A stretch of DNA of 64,000 bases from Selaginella moellendorffii (lineage: Eukaryota; Streptophyta; Lycopodiopsida; Selaginellales; Selaginellaceae), in contig NW_003314319.1 of the NCBI RefSeq assembly GCF_000143415.4, positions 586,365 through 650,364 on the forward strand, in the 5' to 3' direction. Position numbers and translations under genes: made by a program. Below the pieces are notes generated by a model. It did no database searches, was not told the origin of the DNA, and worked only from the letters and a program-made list of their open reading frames with translations. Every line of letters starts with the position of its first letter. The stretch's first letter is position 1. Shown in pieces: positions 1-11,584 of this stretch.

Positions 1-1201
1 CGTTGCTAGTTGCGGGCTGATTATACGACAAAACTTGGTCACCTTGCCCGCGGCCGCGATGCGCACTTCCGCCTCATTGTCACGCAAAAGTCTCACGTAA
101 GCTGGAACGAGTTCGGTCCTTTGAAAGAAAACGTCGTCAGGCCCTCAATGCTCTCAGAATAATGTGATGCAACTACCTCGTAGCCTCCGCACCTACTGCT
201 TCGCAAAGCTCGTAGAGCTGATTAGCAACCATAAAGCGTACACGCCAGGACTTATCCTGATAATAAAAGGCAGCACGTCAGTTCTCAGGTTACGAGTTGA
301 AGAGCTTTTAGATTCACCTGAGAAAAACTAACAATAACTGGAAGAATATTGGCTATGCAATCTTGAGGCTCAAGTAGCTTGCCCAACGCAGCACAGCCTT
401 CTACCGCCGAAAGTCTCAGTGAATCTTGATCTACAAAACAAAGTCCCACAGCGCTTCAAACCAGTTTACAGCCAGTCACTCGTACACACTTACCATCTTG
501 TGTGAGGTCTTTGAAAAACGACATTATATCAGATTTCAGATGAGCCGGCTCCACGGTGGCTGCAAACTTTGCCAGATTCGAAGCCGCCGACCGCCTCACC
601 ATGGGCAGATCATCGTGGCAGAGATGATTGTAAACAGATCTCAACTCCGACCGCGTTGCTTCTGGAGCACTCGGGTACGCTACATGGAACAAGCAGCAAG
701 CTGAGATGCGAGAGGTAAACCACTCGTCCGCCCCGAGTCTCTGCAAGAATCACAAACCAGAGAATTGAGACAAAGGTAGAAGAACTCTCGAGCAGGGCTT
801 ACCTTGACGAGAGGGATAAACCAATCCACCAAGTCCTTTTCTTTCATCTGAGACCCAATCCGGCAAAGCGACTCCACAGCCTTCTCGCGAACAATGGTCT
901 CGTCCACAGTGCACAGCGTCTCGAGCGGCGGGAGGAGCACATAGGCGTAGTCGACGCCACCAACATATGGGATAAACGCCCCGAGCTCCTCCGCCATAGC
1001 CAGGAGCACCTCGTCGTCGTCGTCGTTGTTCTCACTGAGAAAGGGAATGAGCTCTTTCCGGGTGCGCTCCTCGCCCAGAGCCCTGGCAATGGTGGAGAGG
1101 CGGCGGATGGAGTTGAGGCGGAGATGGATGTCCTCGTTCTTGAGCTCATCGATGAGAATGGCGATCGGATAGAGCGGCTCGTCTACCATAGCTGCAGCCA
1201 T
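1..1201 (-). CDS. PP2AA: PP2A scaffold (A/PR65) subunit, partial
   Basis: Scaffold subunit of protein phosphatase 2A, a HEAT-repeat solenoid that holds the catalytic C and regulatory B subunits in cytosol and nucleus. Five exons read on the minus strand: 803..1201, 494..740, 318..430, 177..256 and <1..118, all with GT/AG borders and continuous frame. The protein opens [20 protein letters not shown] and carries family landmarks such as [59 protein letters not shown] and [13 protein letters not shown]. About 319 of the usual ~590 residues are present; the rest lies left of the window. I chose the ATG at 1201 because it matches the usual A-subunit amino terminus; the longer upstream reading frame has no family similarity. 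Divergent from the helicase gene at 1434. Confidence 0.93.
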
Positions 1202-1433
1202 GCGGCGGCGAGGGAGAATGCCGCCCCCTGCTGGGCTAAGCCTATCTAGCGATTTACCTCCACGCCGTGATCTCGATCTCCCCCCTCCCCGATCGCGTCC
1301 CACAAACCCTAGCGCCTTGGGGGATCTACAGGCAACGAAGAAATATACATTTGCCCAAAGCAAATGAGATCAGTAGCATAAACCCTAAAATGCGTAAATT
1401 TAAACCCTAAAAGTGGGTTTCCAGGGTTTGCGG
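1202..1433. promoter_or_regulatory. Divergent promoter with telo-boxes
   Basis: The 232 bases between the PP2A and helicase start codons must hold both promoters and 5' leaders. Telo-box motifs (AAACCCTAA) are seen at 1380-1388 and 1402-1410, with a shorter AAACCCTA at 1304-1311. In plants such boxes are typical of ribosome-biogenesis and translation genes, which fits the Dbp4-type helicase. I see no clear TATA box. Confidence 0.6.
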
Positions 1434-4108
1434 ATGGGAGGAGGCCGGGCGTGGCGGGCGGAGAAGCTCAAGCAAAATCGCGAGAGGAAGAAGGATGCCA
1501 AGAAGAATGCGAGGCCGCCGAAGAAGAATTCCAGCAAGGCCTCCAGGTCCGTGCAAGAGATTGCGGAGCTTGATGCTAGAATAGAGGCCGGAGCGCCGCG
1601 ATCGGGCTCCAATCCTCTCGGGGAGAAGCTCGATGAGAGTCCAGGGGCTGGAGGGTTCAAGCCCTACGCCGGCGCCACGCTGTTCCAGCAGCTGCCTCTC
1701 TCGCGGCTCACATTGGATGGTCTCAAGGACGCCAAGTATGTGACTATGACCGACATCCAAAGGGCAGCTCTTCCACACGCACTGTGTGGGAGGGACATTC
1801 TCGGGGCAGCCAAGACGGGGTCGGGAAAAACGCTAGCGTTTCTCATTCCAGTTAAGCTGATCGTTTCTTCTTTCTCTTCTTTTCTTTCCTTCAAGCCGTT
1901 CACTCCATTCTCTTTTCCATTGATCGTGATCGTCGGGCTTGCAATGCAGGTGATTGAGAAGCTCTACCGTCTACGATGGACCTCCATGGATGGCGTTGGT
2001 GCGCTTATCATATCTCCCACTCGCGAGCTCGCGATGCAAATCTTTGACGAGCTTCGCAAAGTTGGCAAATTCCACGACCTTAGCGGGGGCCTGTTGATAG
2101 GAGGAAGAAAGGACGTGAGCATTGAGAAGCAGAGTGTCAATGGCCTCAACATTCTCGTCTGCACGCCCGGGCGCTTGCTTCAACACATGCACGAGACTGT
2201 GAATTTCGATTGCTCCCCGCTCAAGGTATGCGATCCATTCCTTTTCCATTGAAAAATTCAATCTTTAATCCTTATCTTCTTAAGCTGCTGGTGTTGGATG
2301 AAGCTGACCGCATCTTGGATATGGGATTTGCCGGGACTCTCAACCAGATCATTGCTCAGATTCCAAAGGAGCGTCAAACTTTTTTGTTCTCGGCTACACA
2401 GACACGGTCAGTCCAGGATCTTGCGAGGCTTAGCTTGCAGTCCCCCGAGTACTTGGCCGTGCATGCCGAGTCTGCTGTAGCAACACCTGCGCGACTCCAA
2501 CAAACTGTCATGGTTGTTCCCTTGGATCAAAAGATCGATACGCTTTGGAGTTTCATCAAATCTCACCTTCGAGCAAAAGTTCTTGTGTTTCTTTCCAGTT
2601 GCAAGCAGGTATCTTCTTACTTTTTTTTTTCTTGAATTCTTACAAACCGCGAGTGTTATTACCAGGTGAAGTTCGTATATGAGGCATTCAAGCATCTCCG
2701 GCCTGGAGTTCCTCTCACCTGCTTACATGGACGCTTGAAGCAGGGTGGCAGATTAGATGCCTTTTACAAGTTTGTGGAAGCAGAGTACGCGGTTATGTTT
2801 GCAACCGATATCGCTGCGAGAGGACTGGATTTTCCGACAGTTGATTGGGTTGTTCAGGTAAAAGCTGCTATTTGTTTTTCCCTCGACAGGTGCCAATCAC
2901 TTTGACTTTAGGCCGACTGTCCCGAAGACGTTGCGACGTATATCCATCGTGTTGGTAGAACTGCCCGCTACAAAGCTTCAGGCCGCTCCCTACTTCTATT
3001 GTCTCCGTCAGAAACAAAAATGGTGGCCTTACTCGAGGAAGCGAAGATCCCGATTAAAGTTTTGAAGGTAATCTGGTGTTTAACAATGTTGTCCTGATCG
3101 AATATGTTGATTTGTTGCAGCCGAATGAAAAGAAGATCCAGTCCGTGTCACAACTGATTTCGGGACTTCTTTCAAAGAATGCTGATCTCAAGTACATGGC
3201 TCAACGTGCTTTCACGACATATCTACGATCGGTTTATTTACAAGGCAATAAAGAGGTCTTTGACGTCCACAAGCTTCCCATACCTGAATATGCGGCATCA
3301 TTGGGCTTGCCATCAGTCCCTCGAGTTCGGTTTCTTGGGAAAGGGCAGAGTAGCGCCGGGAAAAATGTGTGCTATGCTCTCAAAATGCCTGAGGCAGAAC
3401 ACAAGACTGACCAAGACGACAACCGTCCCGTGAAGGACGACGATGAGCCCTTCTTCCAAAAGAAGCGACCAAGAGAGGAACGGAACAACGATGAGCCCAA
3501 GAAGCGACCAAGAGACGAACTTGAGGCAGGCGATACTGCTATGAGGTAAAATTTTGATTCTCTCTTTTCCATACATGGAGTTTTTGTTTTTGTTTAGGCC
3601 AAAACCGCAGAAGTCGAAAAAGATGAAGCTTAAGATTGATTTGAAGACAACCGGATCTCACCGCCTGGTTTTTGATGACGATGGAAATGCTGGGCCTCCG
3701 CTGTCCACACTAGCCAAGGAGCAAGTAACAGGTACAGTTCTTCCTCTTTTATTTTAACTTGTCTGACATTCCTCTTTACGTGAAGGTGTAGAGGAAGATA
3801 TTGTTGCTGTTACCCAAGCGCGGTATAAGAGATTGGAGCAAGAGATGAAGAAAAGAGACAAGGAGGACAGGCTGCTAGATCGACAGAGACTGCGTGACAA
3901 AAGGCACAAGCAGAAGGCGAAGTTACAGAAAGCTATGGATGATACAGATCAAGAGCAAGCTCCGCGTTTGGCAGTTTCTAACAGTGACTACTCGGACGAA
4001 GACAACGTCAACGGTGATATGAAGGAATCCTCGCAAATGGAGCTTGACTCCATGTCACTGGCAGATCAAGAGGCTTTGGCACTTCAGTTCCTACGCTCCC
4101 AGCGCTGA
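1434..4108 (+). CDS. DEAD-box RNA helicase, Dbp4/DDX10 type
   Basis: Probable nucleolar ATP-dependent RNA helicase of the Dbp4/DDX10 (plant RH32) group, which acts in 18S rRNA maturation. Eight exons: 1434..1850, 1950..2225, 2285..2608, 2666..2857, 2912..3067, 3121..3545, 3598..3731, 3786..4108. Helicase motifs appear in order: Q motif, AKTGSGKT (I), PTRELAMQ (Ia), [12 protein letters not shown] in [13 protein letters not shown] (II), SAT (III), [11 protein letters not shown] (V) and HRVGRTAR (VI). The carboxyl third is charged and Lys-rich with short repeats of the type KKRPRE/KKRPRD, as expected for this subfamily. The ATG at 1434 is the first in frame; the open frame further upstream begins with GTG. 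Intron 1 (1851-1949) is 99 bases and has no in-frame stop, so retention would add 33 residues. Confidence 0.92.
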
Positions 4109-6129
4109 CCTTACAAAACCTTTTCAGGCTCGAAGTAGACAACCAGCCGCGAACATAAACAAAAGCCAGCTATGAACCTCCCCCAACTTTGATGTTCTCT
4201 GACTTCTTACAAGCAATAGATCGCAAGCACCATATGAAGCATAGTCGATACTAGACGCTGGCAAGGACGCTCTCATACCTCCACGAAGGTACTTACATAA
4301 TGTCTAGACCCATTCTCCGATGCGTTAAAGTGGGCAATGTCAGATCATAAGTTGCTACACCTGTGAAAGAAGGAAAGTGTGAAGTTACATATAACTTGCC
4401 TGTATATAATGCTGTAACCAGAATATGTAGCCAAGCTGCACATATTTCGATGTTAAGTTCAGTTACTGTAACTATAAGTTAATTATTTTAAATACAAATA
4501 TATCTACAACAACGTTTTAAATGGAGGAATAAATTTAAAATGTTGTTTTTAACTTACACTCTTTAAAGTACTTAATAAACATTCTAAATTATCAACTGCT
4601 TATTTATTCATAAGAAAAAATTAATAAAGATTTTTAAAAATGAAGTAAATAACAATGCAGTTGATTATAAAATTTGGTGCTTTGCTTTCTTTATATAAAT
4701 AATTTTTAAAGAAAATTGTAATAACCATTAAGTAATTTTACTTTTTAAATTTATTATACATAAAATATTTTTTCCATTTTTTTGCTATAAAAAGCCTGTA
4801 ATTGTAATGAATATACCCTAAATTTTGTTTTGGCTTAACCAAATCTATAAGGGACTAAGTAGATATATTTAAAATATACTTAAATATTCTAGGATATCCT
4901 ATTATTTAATGGTTAAACATTTTTTGAACACTTTCTAGTATGTTTTATTTATTCTAATGGTTATATACAATAAAATTAATCTTGTATTTATAAAAATATA
5001 AATATTTTTATAATTATAAACTTATATTTCATCAATTAGATTAATAAATAAAAGAAAAACTACTGCATGTAACACACAAAAAATTATTCTCTAATCTTCT
5101 GGTAATAAAGATTTTATATATATATATATATATATATTATCACTAATATAGGCTGTGTTTGTTAAATAAATTTCAAAGTGTATTTGGATGTGGTTTATTA
5201 ATATAATGCATTTAATCATATTATGAAATTTAAATATATTATCACTATGGATTTTTAAAACCTTCTTGTTCTCCCCAACCATAACATGATAGTGGTGGAT
5301 GAGTATAGCAAATCCTACATCATAAACACCATCTTTTAGCTGTGTACAGCTTATGGAATGGTTGTGACTCGACAACACTAAATGAAATATAAAAAGTTTT
5401 AAGGGGAACACAAACTTTAGGGATAAAATAATTATAATTTTTTTTTAATACACAATAAAGAGAAAAAAAATAAAGTGCATTATATTTGGTATCAAAGAAA
5501 GGTTTAATTTTTACTGATTAGTGCCTATTTAACATAGAATATATCTTTAACTAAAATATATTTCTACCCTTAAAAATTGAAATCATACATATTAAATATC
5601 CATGAATATATTCTTTGTTTTTTCTTCACCTTAAATTAGTAGATTCAGTAAATTATATATATATATATTAATATATTGGAAAAATAATAATTAGTGAAAT
5701 TGTTCTATATAACTTCTGATAGCATGTAACTTGAGAGCATATTGTGGAGTTAGAATCTCACATTAGGTTAATTTATCAAACTATTCTAAACTAAAAATAT
5801 TATTGATGCTCTTCATTTATTTTAGAATTAATTTAGAGTGTATATATAGGTTTTTTCAATTGTTTTAAAATTTTATATTTAAAAAATTTCTTCATTAAAA
5901 AGCATTGATATTCTTTTTTTGTTTATAGTATTGCTAGTGGTGAAAAAAATACTAATACTATAATGCTACCACTTATTATTATTAATATTTTACAATATTT
6001 ATTTTTTCTAAAACTCTCTCAAGCCTGCTTTTGTCATGCTTGTATTCCTTGCCATGCTCGGCTTTAGGTCAGGTTTAATTCCTTTAAATAGGCATCACGC
6101 ATAAGCGATGATGACAGCCTCCCTGATGG
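4109..6129. other. AT-rich intergenic block
   Basis: After the presumed helicase 3' UTR (to about 4440) the sequence becomes strongly AT-rich, with an (AT)n run near 5117-5140 and a shorter one near 5655-5670. I find no credible gene, RNA or intact mobile element. The composition resembles the two larger AT-rich blocks in the window, so decayed transposon sequence is likely but not demonstrated. Confidence 0.6.
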
Positions 6130-6330
6130 TACGTTGAGCTTCAGAGGCATGATGCTCTTTGTTTTGTATGCTGGTGATGATGTGAAAGACGATGAGATTG
6201 GGATCTGTCCAAGGCGACCGTGGAGATATGACTATGCCAAAGGGTGCTTATTGACCAGGCAATCCTGGCATTTGATCAACTTGAGCTCAACGAGCGAGAA
6301 TACGTTGCCTTGTATACTTGGCTCCATCTG
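6130..6330 (+). pseudogene. Orphan coding-like fragment
   Basis: A 200-base island of normal composition inside AT-rich DNA. One frame reads about 65 residues (6134-6331); another frame over 6244-6330 reads LIDQAILAFDQLELNERE, which looks more protein-like. The two may be joined at about 6242 by a frameshift or lost intron. I do not recognise the family. Best treated as a gene fragment of unknown origin. Confidence 0.3.
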
Positions 6331-6591
6331 AAATCACTAACTAAAACTAGATTCAGTGGAATGGTCTGGGAAAAATGAATAAACCTTGGGAATTTTGCTT
6401 TATTGGTTTTCTGTACTGTGTTTTCACCTTGGACACTGCTCAATGGTAAAGTGTTCATAGTTCAGAGAGAAACAGGTAATTCATGCAAGTGTTCCATATT
6501 TTAACTAAGCTACTCCTAATTTTTTTTGTATTTTCTTTAATTTGTATCAGTACATTAAACTATATAGCTATGCATGCACGGACGACAAAGA

Positions 6592-7904
6592 CTACCTCCG
6601 CATGCTGAAACGGGGACGGCCGGGCTCAGGCTCGCCTTTAAGCCGGACCAGCGTGTAAGCAGCGGCTCCAGCTAAAGCACCAAATATTGGACCGACAATG
6701 TAGAGCCAGATGCCTTTGTAATTGTTGGCAGCAATCGCGGGTCCAAGAGTACGAACCGGATTCATGGAAGCACCCGAGGTGGATCTGCGTGAGATATGGA
6801 ACCATTTAGTGAGTGTCGTTCTAGAATCACTTGAGTTACTCTGGACTTTTACCCTGCAATGAGGATGTTGAGCATGACAGTTGCTCCTACGGCGATCCCC
6901 GCAAGCTCCCCCACCTTTGAGATATTAATGGATTGATAATCAGCAGAAAGACATCGAGCAATAATAACGGGGAAAAAGATCAGTGCTACTTACGGCCCGT
7001 GAGTCTGTGGCCACGGCAGTGACGACGAACATGAGGTTGAAGGAGATGATAAACTCGAGAACAAAAGACTCCCAGTAGCTTCCAGACGGGATCGTGACGC
7101 CGCCATGCATGAAAGGATTAAAGATGCCCTTGAGCGCAAACGCGGCACAGATGGACGCCGCGACCTGGGCACCGATGTAGAGAGGAACCTGTCCCGCGCG
7201 ATCGACAAAAGCTCGAGAAAGAGACCAAAAAGAATGAGAAAGAATGTACCTCAACCCAAGGGAAGTGGCGGAGTGCTGCGAAGGAGAGCGTGAGCGAGGG
7301 ATTGAGATGAGCTCCCGAGATATGGCCGGTGGCAAGGATGACGATCATGACCGCGAGGCCCGAGGTGGCGGCCAGTCCCACAGTGGTGATGCTCCCGGAA
7401 GTCTTCTCGTTGACAATGGCGGTGGCTGTCCCGGCGAAGATGAGCATGAAGGTGCCAATGAACTCTGCTCCAATCTACAAGAACAACAAAACCTTGTCCA
7501 GATCTCTAGATCTCCAAAAATCACGATGCAACGAAAAATCAGCTCTTCTATGCAATGTAGCAGCGAGAGAGGATGGATGGAACAGTCGCCAAGCAGCAAA
7601 AGATGGCAAGAAATGGTACCTTTTTGCGGCGCGAAATTGAGGAAGGGGCGATGGCGGCCTGGAATTCGCTGAAGAGTCCGTCCTCCATGACGCAGCTGTC
7701 GACCGGGAAGCATTTGTTGATCCGCCCCGAGCGTCCAAAGCTGGTGGAAACGTTGGAAATGCGATCCGGCGCCATTATGTACACGGGGCCGACGCCATTG
7801 CTGTTGCTGCCAGGGACAATCTGCGCAGTAACCGGAGCATTCGCATTCCCAGTCCCAGTCGCAGCGCTATTGACGAGATTTCCTTGTTGTTCTTCGTCCG
7901 CCAT
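6592..7904 (-). CDS. NIP-type aquaporin, NIP5;1-like (boric acid channel type)
   Basis: Nodulin-26-like intrinsic protein of the major intrinsic protein family, predicted plasma-membrane channel of 319 residues. Exons on the minus strand: 7620..7904, 7250..7474, 6994..7188, 6853..6914, 6592..6784, all GT/AG and in frame. Six membrane spans and two pore loops are readable. The first loop is GHISGAHLNPSLT and the second GASMNPVRTLGPA, so the paired NPA motifs are NPS and NPV. That pair is the signature of Arabidopsis NIP5;1, a boric acid uptake channel, and ALRHFPW plus VTAVATDSRAVGELAGIAVG also match that group. The ~90-residue amino terminus is long and polar, as in NIP5/NIP6. A boron role is inferred from family similarity. 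The leader carries an AUG-stop (separate entry). Confidence 0.92.
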
Positions 7905-7981
7905 AGCTAGCAAAAAAAAAAAATCTTTTTTTTCCTGTTTTTTTTTTTTTCTTTGTTGTTGCTCGATGAGCTAGTGGTGAT

Positions 7982-8076
7982 TCAAGAGAACCCCATCATC
8001 CGAGCAGGATTTTCTTCTTTTTTTTGGAAAAGATTTTGGAAAGGTCGGGAGAAGTGGAAAGAGGAGAGCTTTACAT
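7982..8076 (-). promoter_or_regulatory. Upstream AUG-stop and mini-uORF in NIP leader
   Basis: On the minus strand upstream of the NIP start codon, positions 8076-8071 read ATGTAA, a start codon directly followed by a stop, about 166 bases before the main ATG. A second tiny frame, 7999-7982, reads two Met codons, three more codons and TGA. In Arabidopsis NIP5;1 an AUGUAA in the 5' UTR stalls ribosomes and destabilises the mRNA when boron is high. Whether these positions are transcribed here is unknown; the placement and the NIP5;1-like product make the same control plausible. Confidence 0.5.
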
Positions 8077-8099
8077 GATTGACAGACTTTTTTAGAGAT

Positions 8100-9720
8100 G
8101 GGATCAAGGAAGCAGGAGAATGGCTGTCGCGGAATCCAGAGCTAGCGTCGAATCAGAGCTTGGTCGTCGTCGTCGCTAGTGGCATCAATCGATGGAAAAC
8201 ACCTGCGCGAGAAGCACCATTGAATCAAATCCAAAAGACTCAAAGCAAGAATGAAATAGAGGAATACCGCTGAGAGAGCTCGATGGATCAAAGTGCCGCA
8301 CAACCGCTCAAAGCCAAGCCCTAATGCCGAGAAGACAATGACGAGAGCTTTAAGAAAGAGCTGCGTGGCTGTGTGATTGATTCCAGGTGAAAAGTAAACG
8401 CGCTAGTTGGCTGTCTGAGAGCACAAAATTTTACTTCAAAACACTTAACTTCGCGGTGATCGTGCGCGAAGCCATCTCGCGTCAACTGTAGGAAGGAAAT
8501 GTAAGTTTATTGCAGGCTCTAGAATACTCGTTTTTCCTCTTTTTTACCATGCACGTCTCAATGGGTCAACTTGATGATGTTAATATTGTAATTATCATGA
8601 TTATTAAGCTCAATGAAATGCTTGTTTTTCCGTGCAGCTGTGAATCTTCCAGCCTAAAGCAGAGCGCCATGCAGCAGAGCTAGCTAGGACGCTAATGTAT
8701 ATATATATTTGGGTGTCAGCAAGAACAGCGCGTATAGCTAGACAAAATTCTTTCAAACTGCTCATCTCTAATTGATAGGATTTTAATTTCTTCTAAATTC
8801 TCAAATTCTTGTGACAAAATCGGGGCATATTCCGTGGGGTTTGAAAATGGTGGCTTTTGTCGGTTGGCTGTTTGTCCAATCATTTGTCCTTTTCTGCCCA
8901 CGCATTCAATGCATCGATCGAGTTTTCTCATCCTTTTCGTATTGATTGCTTCTTTGGAGCCTGCAAAAACGAAACACCACATGGAGTCTACAACCACAAA
9001 GGCGAGCTAGCAGCGGCAGTATGGTGGGCTTTTCTCGCGTAGCTGGGCAGTCGCGAATATGTTTAGTCGGGCCTCAGGAATAAGAAATGGACAAACGAGC
9101 GAAAGGGAAACGAAGAATCCCATGTTTGGTGAACCAAAACGTTTTGGTTGATGCTGGTGCTGCTTCCACTCAATCAAGAGCACAAAAGAAAACGTTTGTG
9201 TTATTGGCGGTACAAGCACACGCGGCCACCGCAGGAAATTTCCGCTGGAGACCTGGTGAATGAATCGACAGCAACGGGTTTAGCTTTTCCTGTAAGTAAA
9301 AGGGACGTACTTGAAAGCGAGCGAAGAAACGAAAGCAAAGCAGTCCAAGATCTTGACAGACCAAAGATCATATCACAGAGAATCCGCATTAGTCTAGGGC
9401 TCCAAGACTTCAAAAAGACGCAAAGCAAATCAATCCAACAAAGACAACGATTGACACAAAAATCCCAGCGATGCACGAAAGCACAAAGAAAGTGACGAAA
9501 TCATTCGAGCAGACACAGAAGATGGCGTTTGTCGAGAACAATAAACAAACTTTTCAAGAGAAACGACCCAAAACAAAAGTCCAGTACTTCGCAACGAAAC
9601 AAGCACTGGAAAAAAAGCAAACGAGCACAAAATCTACATTTATTTGCCACGAAGAAATCACGTCCAAAACTAGTATGAGAAAATGTGGATGAGCATTTTT
9701 TTTTGAAAATTTCTAACCTG
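8100..9720. other. Non-coding stretch upstream of NIP gene
   Basis: No supported gene. The longest open frames (60-115 codons) on either strand show no family similarity and overlap one another. The part nearest 7905-8100 is rich in poly-A/poly-T runs and is probably the NIP leader and promoter. The remainder also holds the 3' flank of the COA3-like gene. Confidence 0.6.
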
Positions 9721-9721
9721 T

Positions 9722-10030
9722 TTATGCTGGCTTTGGAACTTGCCCTCCACTTTGCTGCCGCTGCAATTCCTTTTGATTCCTCTCATACTCCTCCACGGCC
9801 TTTTGCAGCTCATCCGACGATCCTACCGCATGGATCGTGTAGGCGTAGACGCCCGCCACGAAGCACAAGAGCCCTCCAGCCATGGCCCAATTCTTTACCC
9901 GCAAATTCTTGCCATAATGCTTGTAGTGCTCTGTGGGATTCGCATTCAGCCATGGCTCCTCCGCCTCCTTGGCCACGGACGACGCCGCGGCCGCGGCCTC
10001 TTTCTTCACGGCGCTCGCGCCTCCCGCCAT
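9722..10030 (-). CDS. COA3-like cytochrome c oxidase assembly factor
   Basis: Small protein of 102 residues, single exon. An Ala-rich amino terminus precedes HYGKNLRVKNWAMAGGLLCF, then a single membrane span (AGGLLCFVAGVYAYTIHAVG) and a charged, coiled-coil-prone tail (SDELQKAVEEYERNQKELQR). A basic NLRVKN stretch before one transmembrane helix that ends in a Y-x-Y-T motif is the layout of COA3/CCDC56, an inner mitochondrial membrane protein needed early in COX1 assembly. Similarity is short, so the name is likely but not certain. The start is the first ATG in frame. A telo-box (AAACCCTAA) lies at 10054-10062, just upstream. Confidence 0.72.
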   Translation of the reverse strand: MAGGASAVKKEAAAAASSVAKEAEEPWLNANPTEHYKHYGKNLRVKNWAMAGGLLCFVAGVYAYTIHAVGSSDELQKAVEEYERNQKELQRQQSGGQVPKPA

Positions 10031-10124
10031 GAGCAAAAACCCTATCCTTGCTTAAACCCTAAAACACGTCAGCTCCACATGTCACTATATCTTTTGCCAA
10101 ACTGGCGAAAAGAAAGGATACACG

Positions 10125-11455
10125 TCAGACAGATGCCAGCCGTTGGATGTTTATGGGACGAGCGTACGATTGGCTGCCGTTGAAAAACTTGGCGCCAAGG
10201 AGGACGTTTACCGCCTCGGTTGGGTGAAAAGCGTCCCAGAATACGTAGCTGCTACGAGTTTTGCATACGGTCGATATGAGCGGATAGCACGGCAACTGGG
10301 CGTTGAATTTCCCAGCTCCACAGCAACCACTGTTGACGTTCTCAAAGCCTGGACAACGAGAAAATATGATCCTTGAAAAAAAAAACCAGTAGAAGAACTT
10401 AGAAGTCTTACCGAATGACGATGGAGCATGGATGATCTCGAGGAGAGCTCGGTAAGCATCGGTATAGATGAGCTTCGCTCCTCTCAGCTTTGAATTCATC
10501 CTTTTGATGCTTTTCCTGAGAGCCAAGTTATACCTGGTTACCATATGATTGACAGACTCCACGCATTCTCCAGTAGAGTTTCTCCTGTTTAGCTCGGACG
10601 GGATGCAACCCAGCGGGCCTAGTCCCGACACGACGAACTTTCTTGCTCCCATGGAATAGAGGGTCTGTTTCATCCAAGTTTTGGTTAAGAGAGAAGCAAA
10701 AGTACGCTTACCATAAAATTGTTCTCCAGTGAAGAGATGAGTACTTCTCGATATTCTCTGGTTGTGTAACGCGAGCGAGTGGTGCTGTTGATGTAGTAAT
10801 TGTTGATGTAATCGTTGCTGCCGATTACAATCGCAAACATCGAGTCGGAGACGTGCTTGGTGGCGTTGGCGACGCCGAGCTGTTTGCGGATCGCGTCGAG
10901 AGTGACGTTAAAGTGCTGGAGCTGCTTTAGCAATGGCATGTTGTCGATCTGGAAATCGCAGAGAAAAAGAAAGTCTCTTAGAAAACAACCACGCAGAAAA
11001 ACGTCTACGAGCTTACGTAGTTTCTACCGCTGGATGCGAGTATGCCACCGGCAGCCGACGCGTAGTTTACTCCCGTTAAGATGATTGGTCCCGTCGTCGT
11101 CGGAGCGAGAGACGGAGGCGGATATGGAAGAGCAACGAAGTCGCCTGTAAGAAAGAAGAAAAAAAGTCTCGAAGAAGAAAAGAAAGAGAAAGAAAATCTC
11201 GAACTTACACAAAACGTCAATGATCGTCTTCCCGTTGCAGAACCTCCCAGTCGGGCCAGTCGGGAAGTCGATGCCATTGGGAGGCATATCAGCTCGAGCG
11301 AGAGTCAAGAAGAAGTTATTGTTCCCATTGTCAGCGAGTGAATCCCCGAAAACGAAGATAGCTGGGAACAATCTCTTCTTCTCAACCCCTTGCGCTGCCT
11401 GAGCCGAAAGTAGCACGATGGCTGCGGCAAGAAGACGATGGAGAGGAGCAGCCAT
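10125..11455 (-). CDS. GDSL esterase/lipase
   Basis: Secreted SGNH/GDSL-type esterase of 362 residues. Exons on the minus strand: 11209..11455, 11017..11144, 10712..10948, 10412..10664, 10125..10348, continuous in frame. The amino terminus [20 protein letters not shown] is a signal peptide. Block I is [14 protein letters not shown] (nucleophilic Ser), block II holds [12 protein letters not shown] (Gly), block III is [12 protein letters not shown] (Asn), and block V is [10 protein letters not shown] (catalytic Asp and His). All four catalytic blocks are intact and the length is typical for plant GDSL lipases (350-380). Substrate cannot be told from sequence. Intron positions follow the common five-exon plant pattern. 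Confidence 0.93.
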
Positions 11456-11584
11456 TGCTGGTTGAGAAATGTGACGATCCCCATTACCCGAGCTTTTATA
11501 TGGAACATCCACCGCCTAAGTTGCGGTTGACAGGACGCGAACGTATGTAACGTTTGATGATATTTTCACTTTCGTTGGACAGGA

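Noticed and set aside
5117-5140. (AT)n run as a possible origin or cruciform
   Set aside because: Simple microsatellite in AT-rich DNA; nothing else supports a function.
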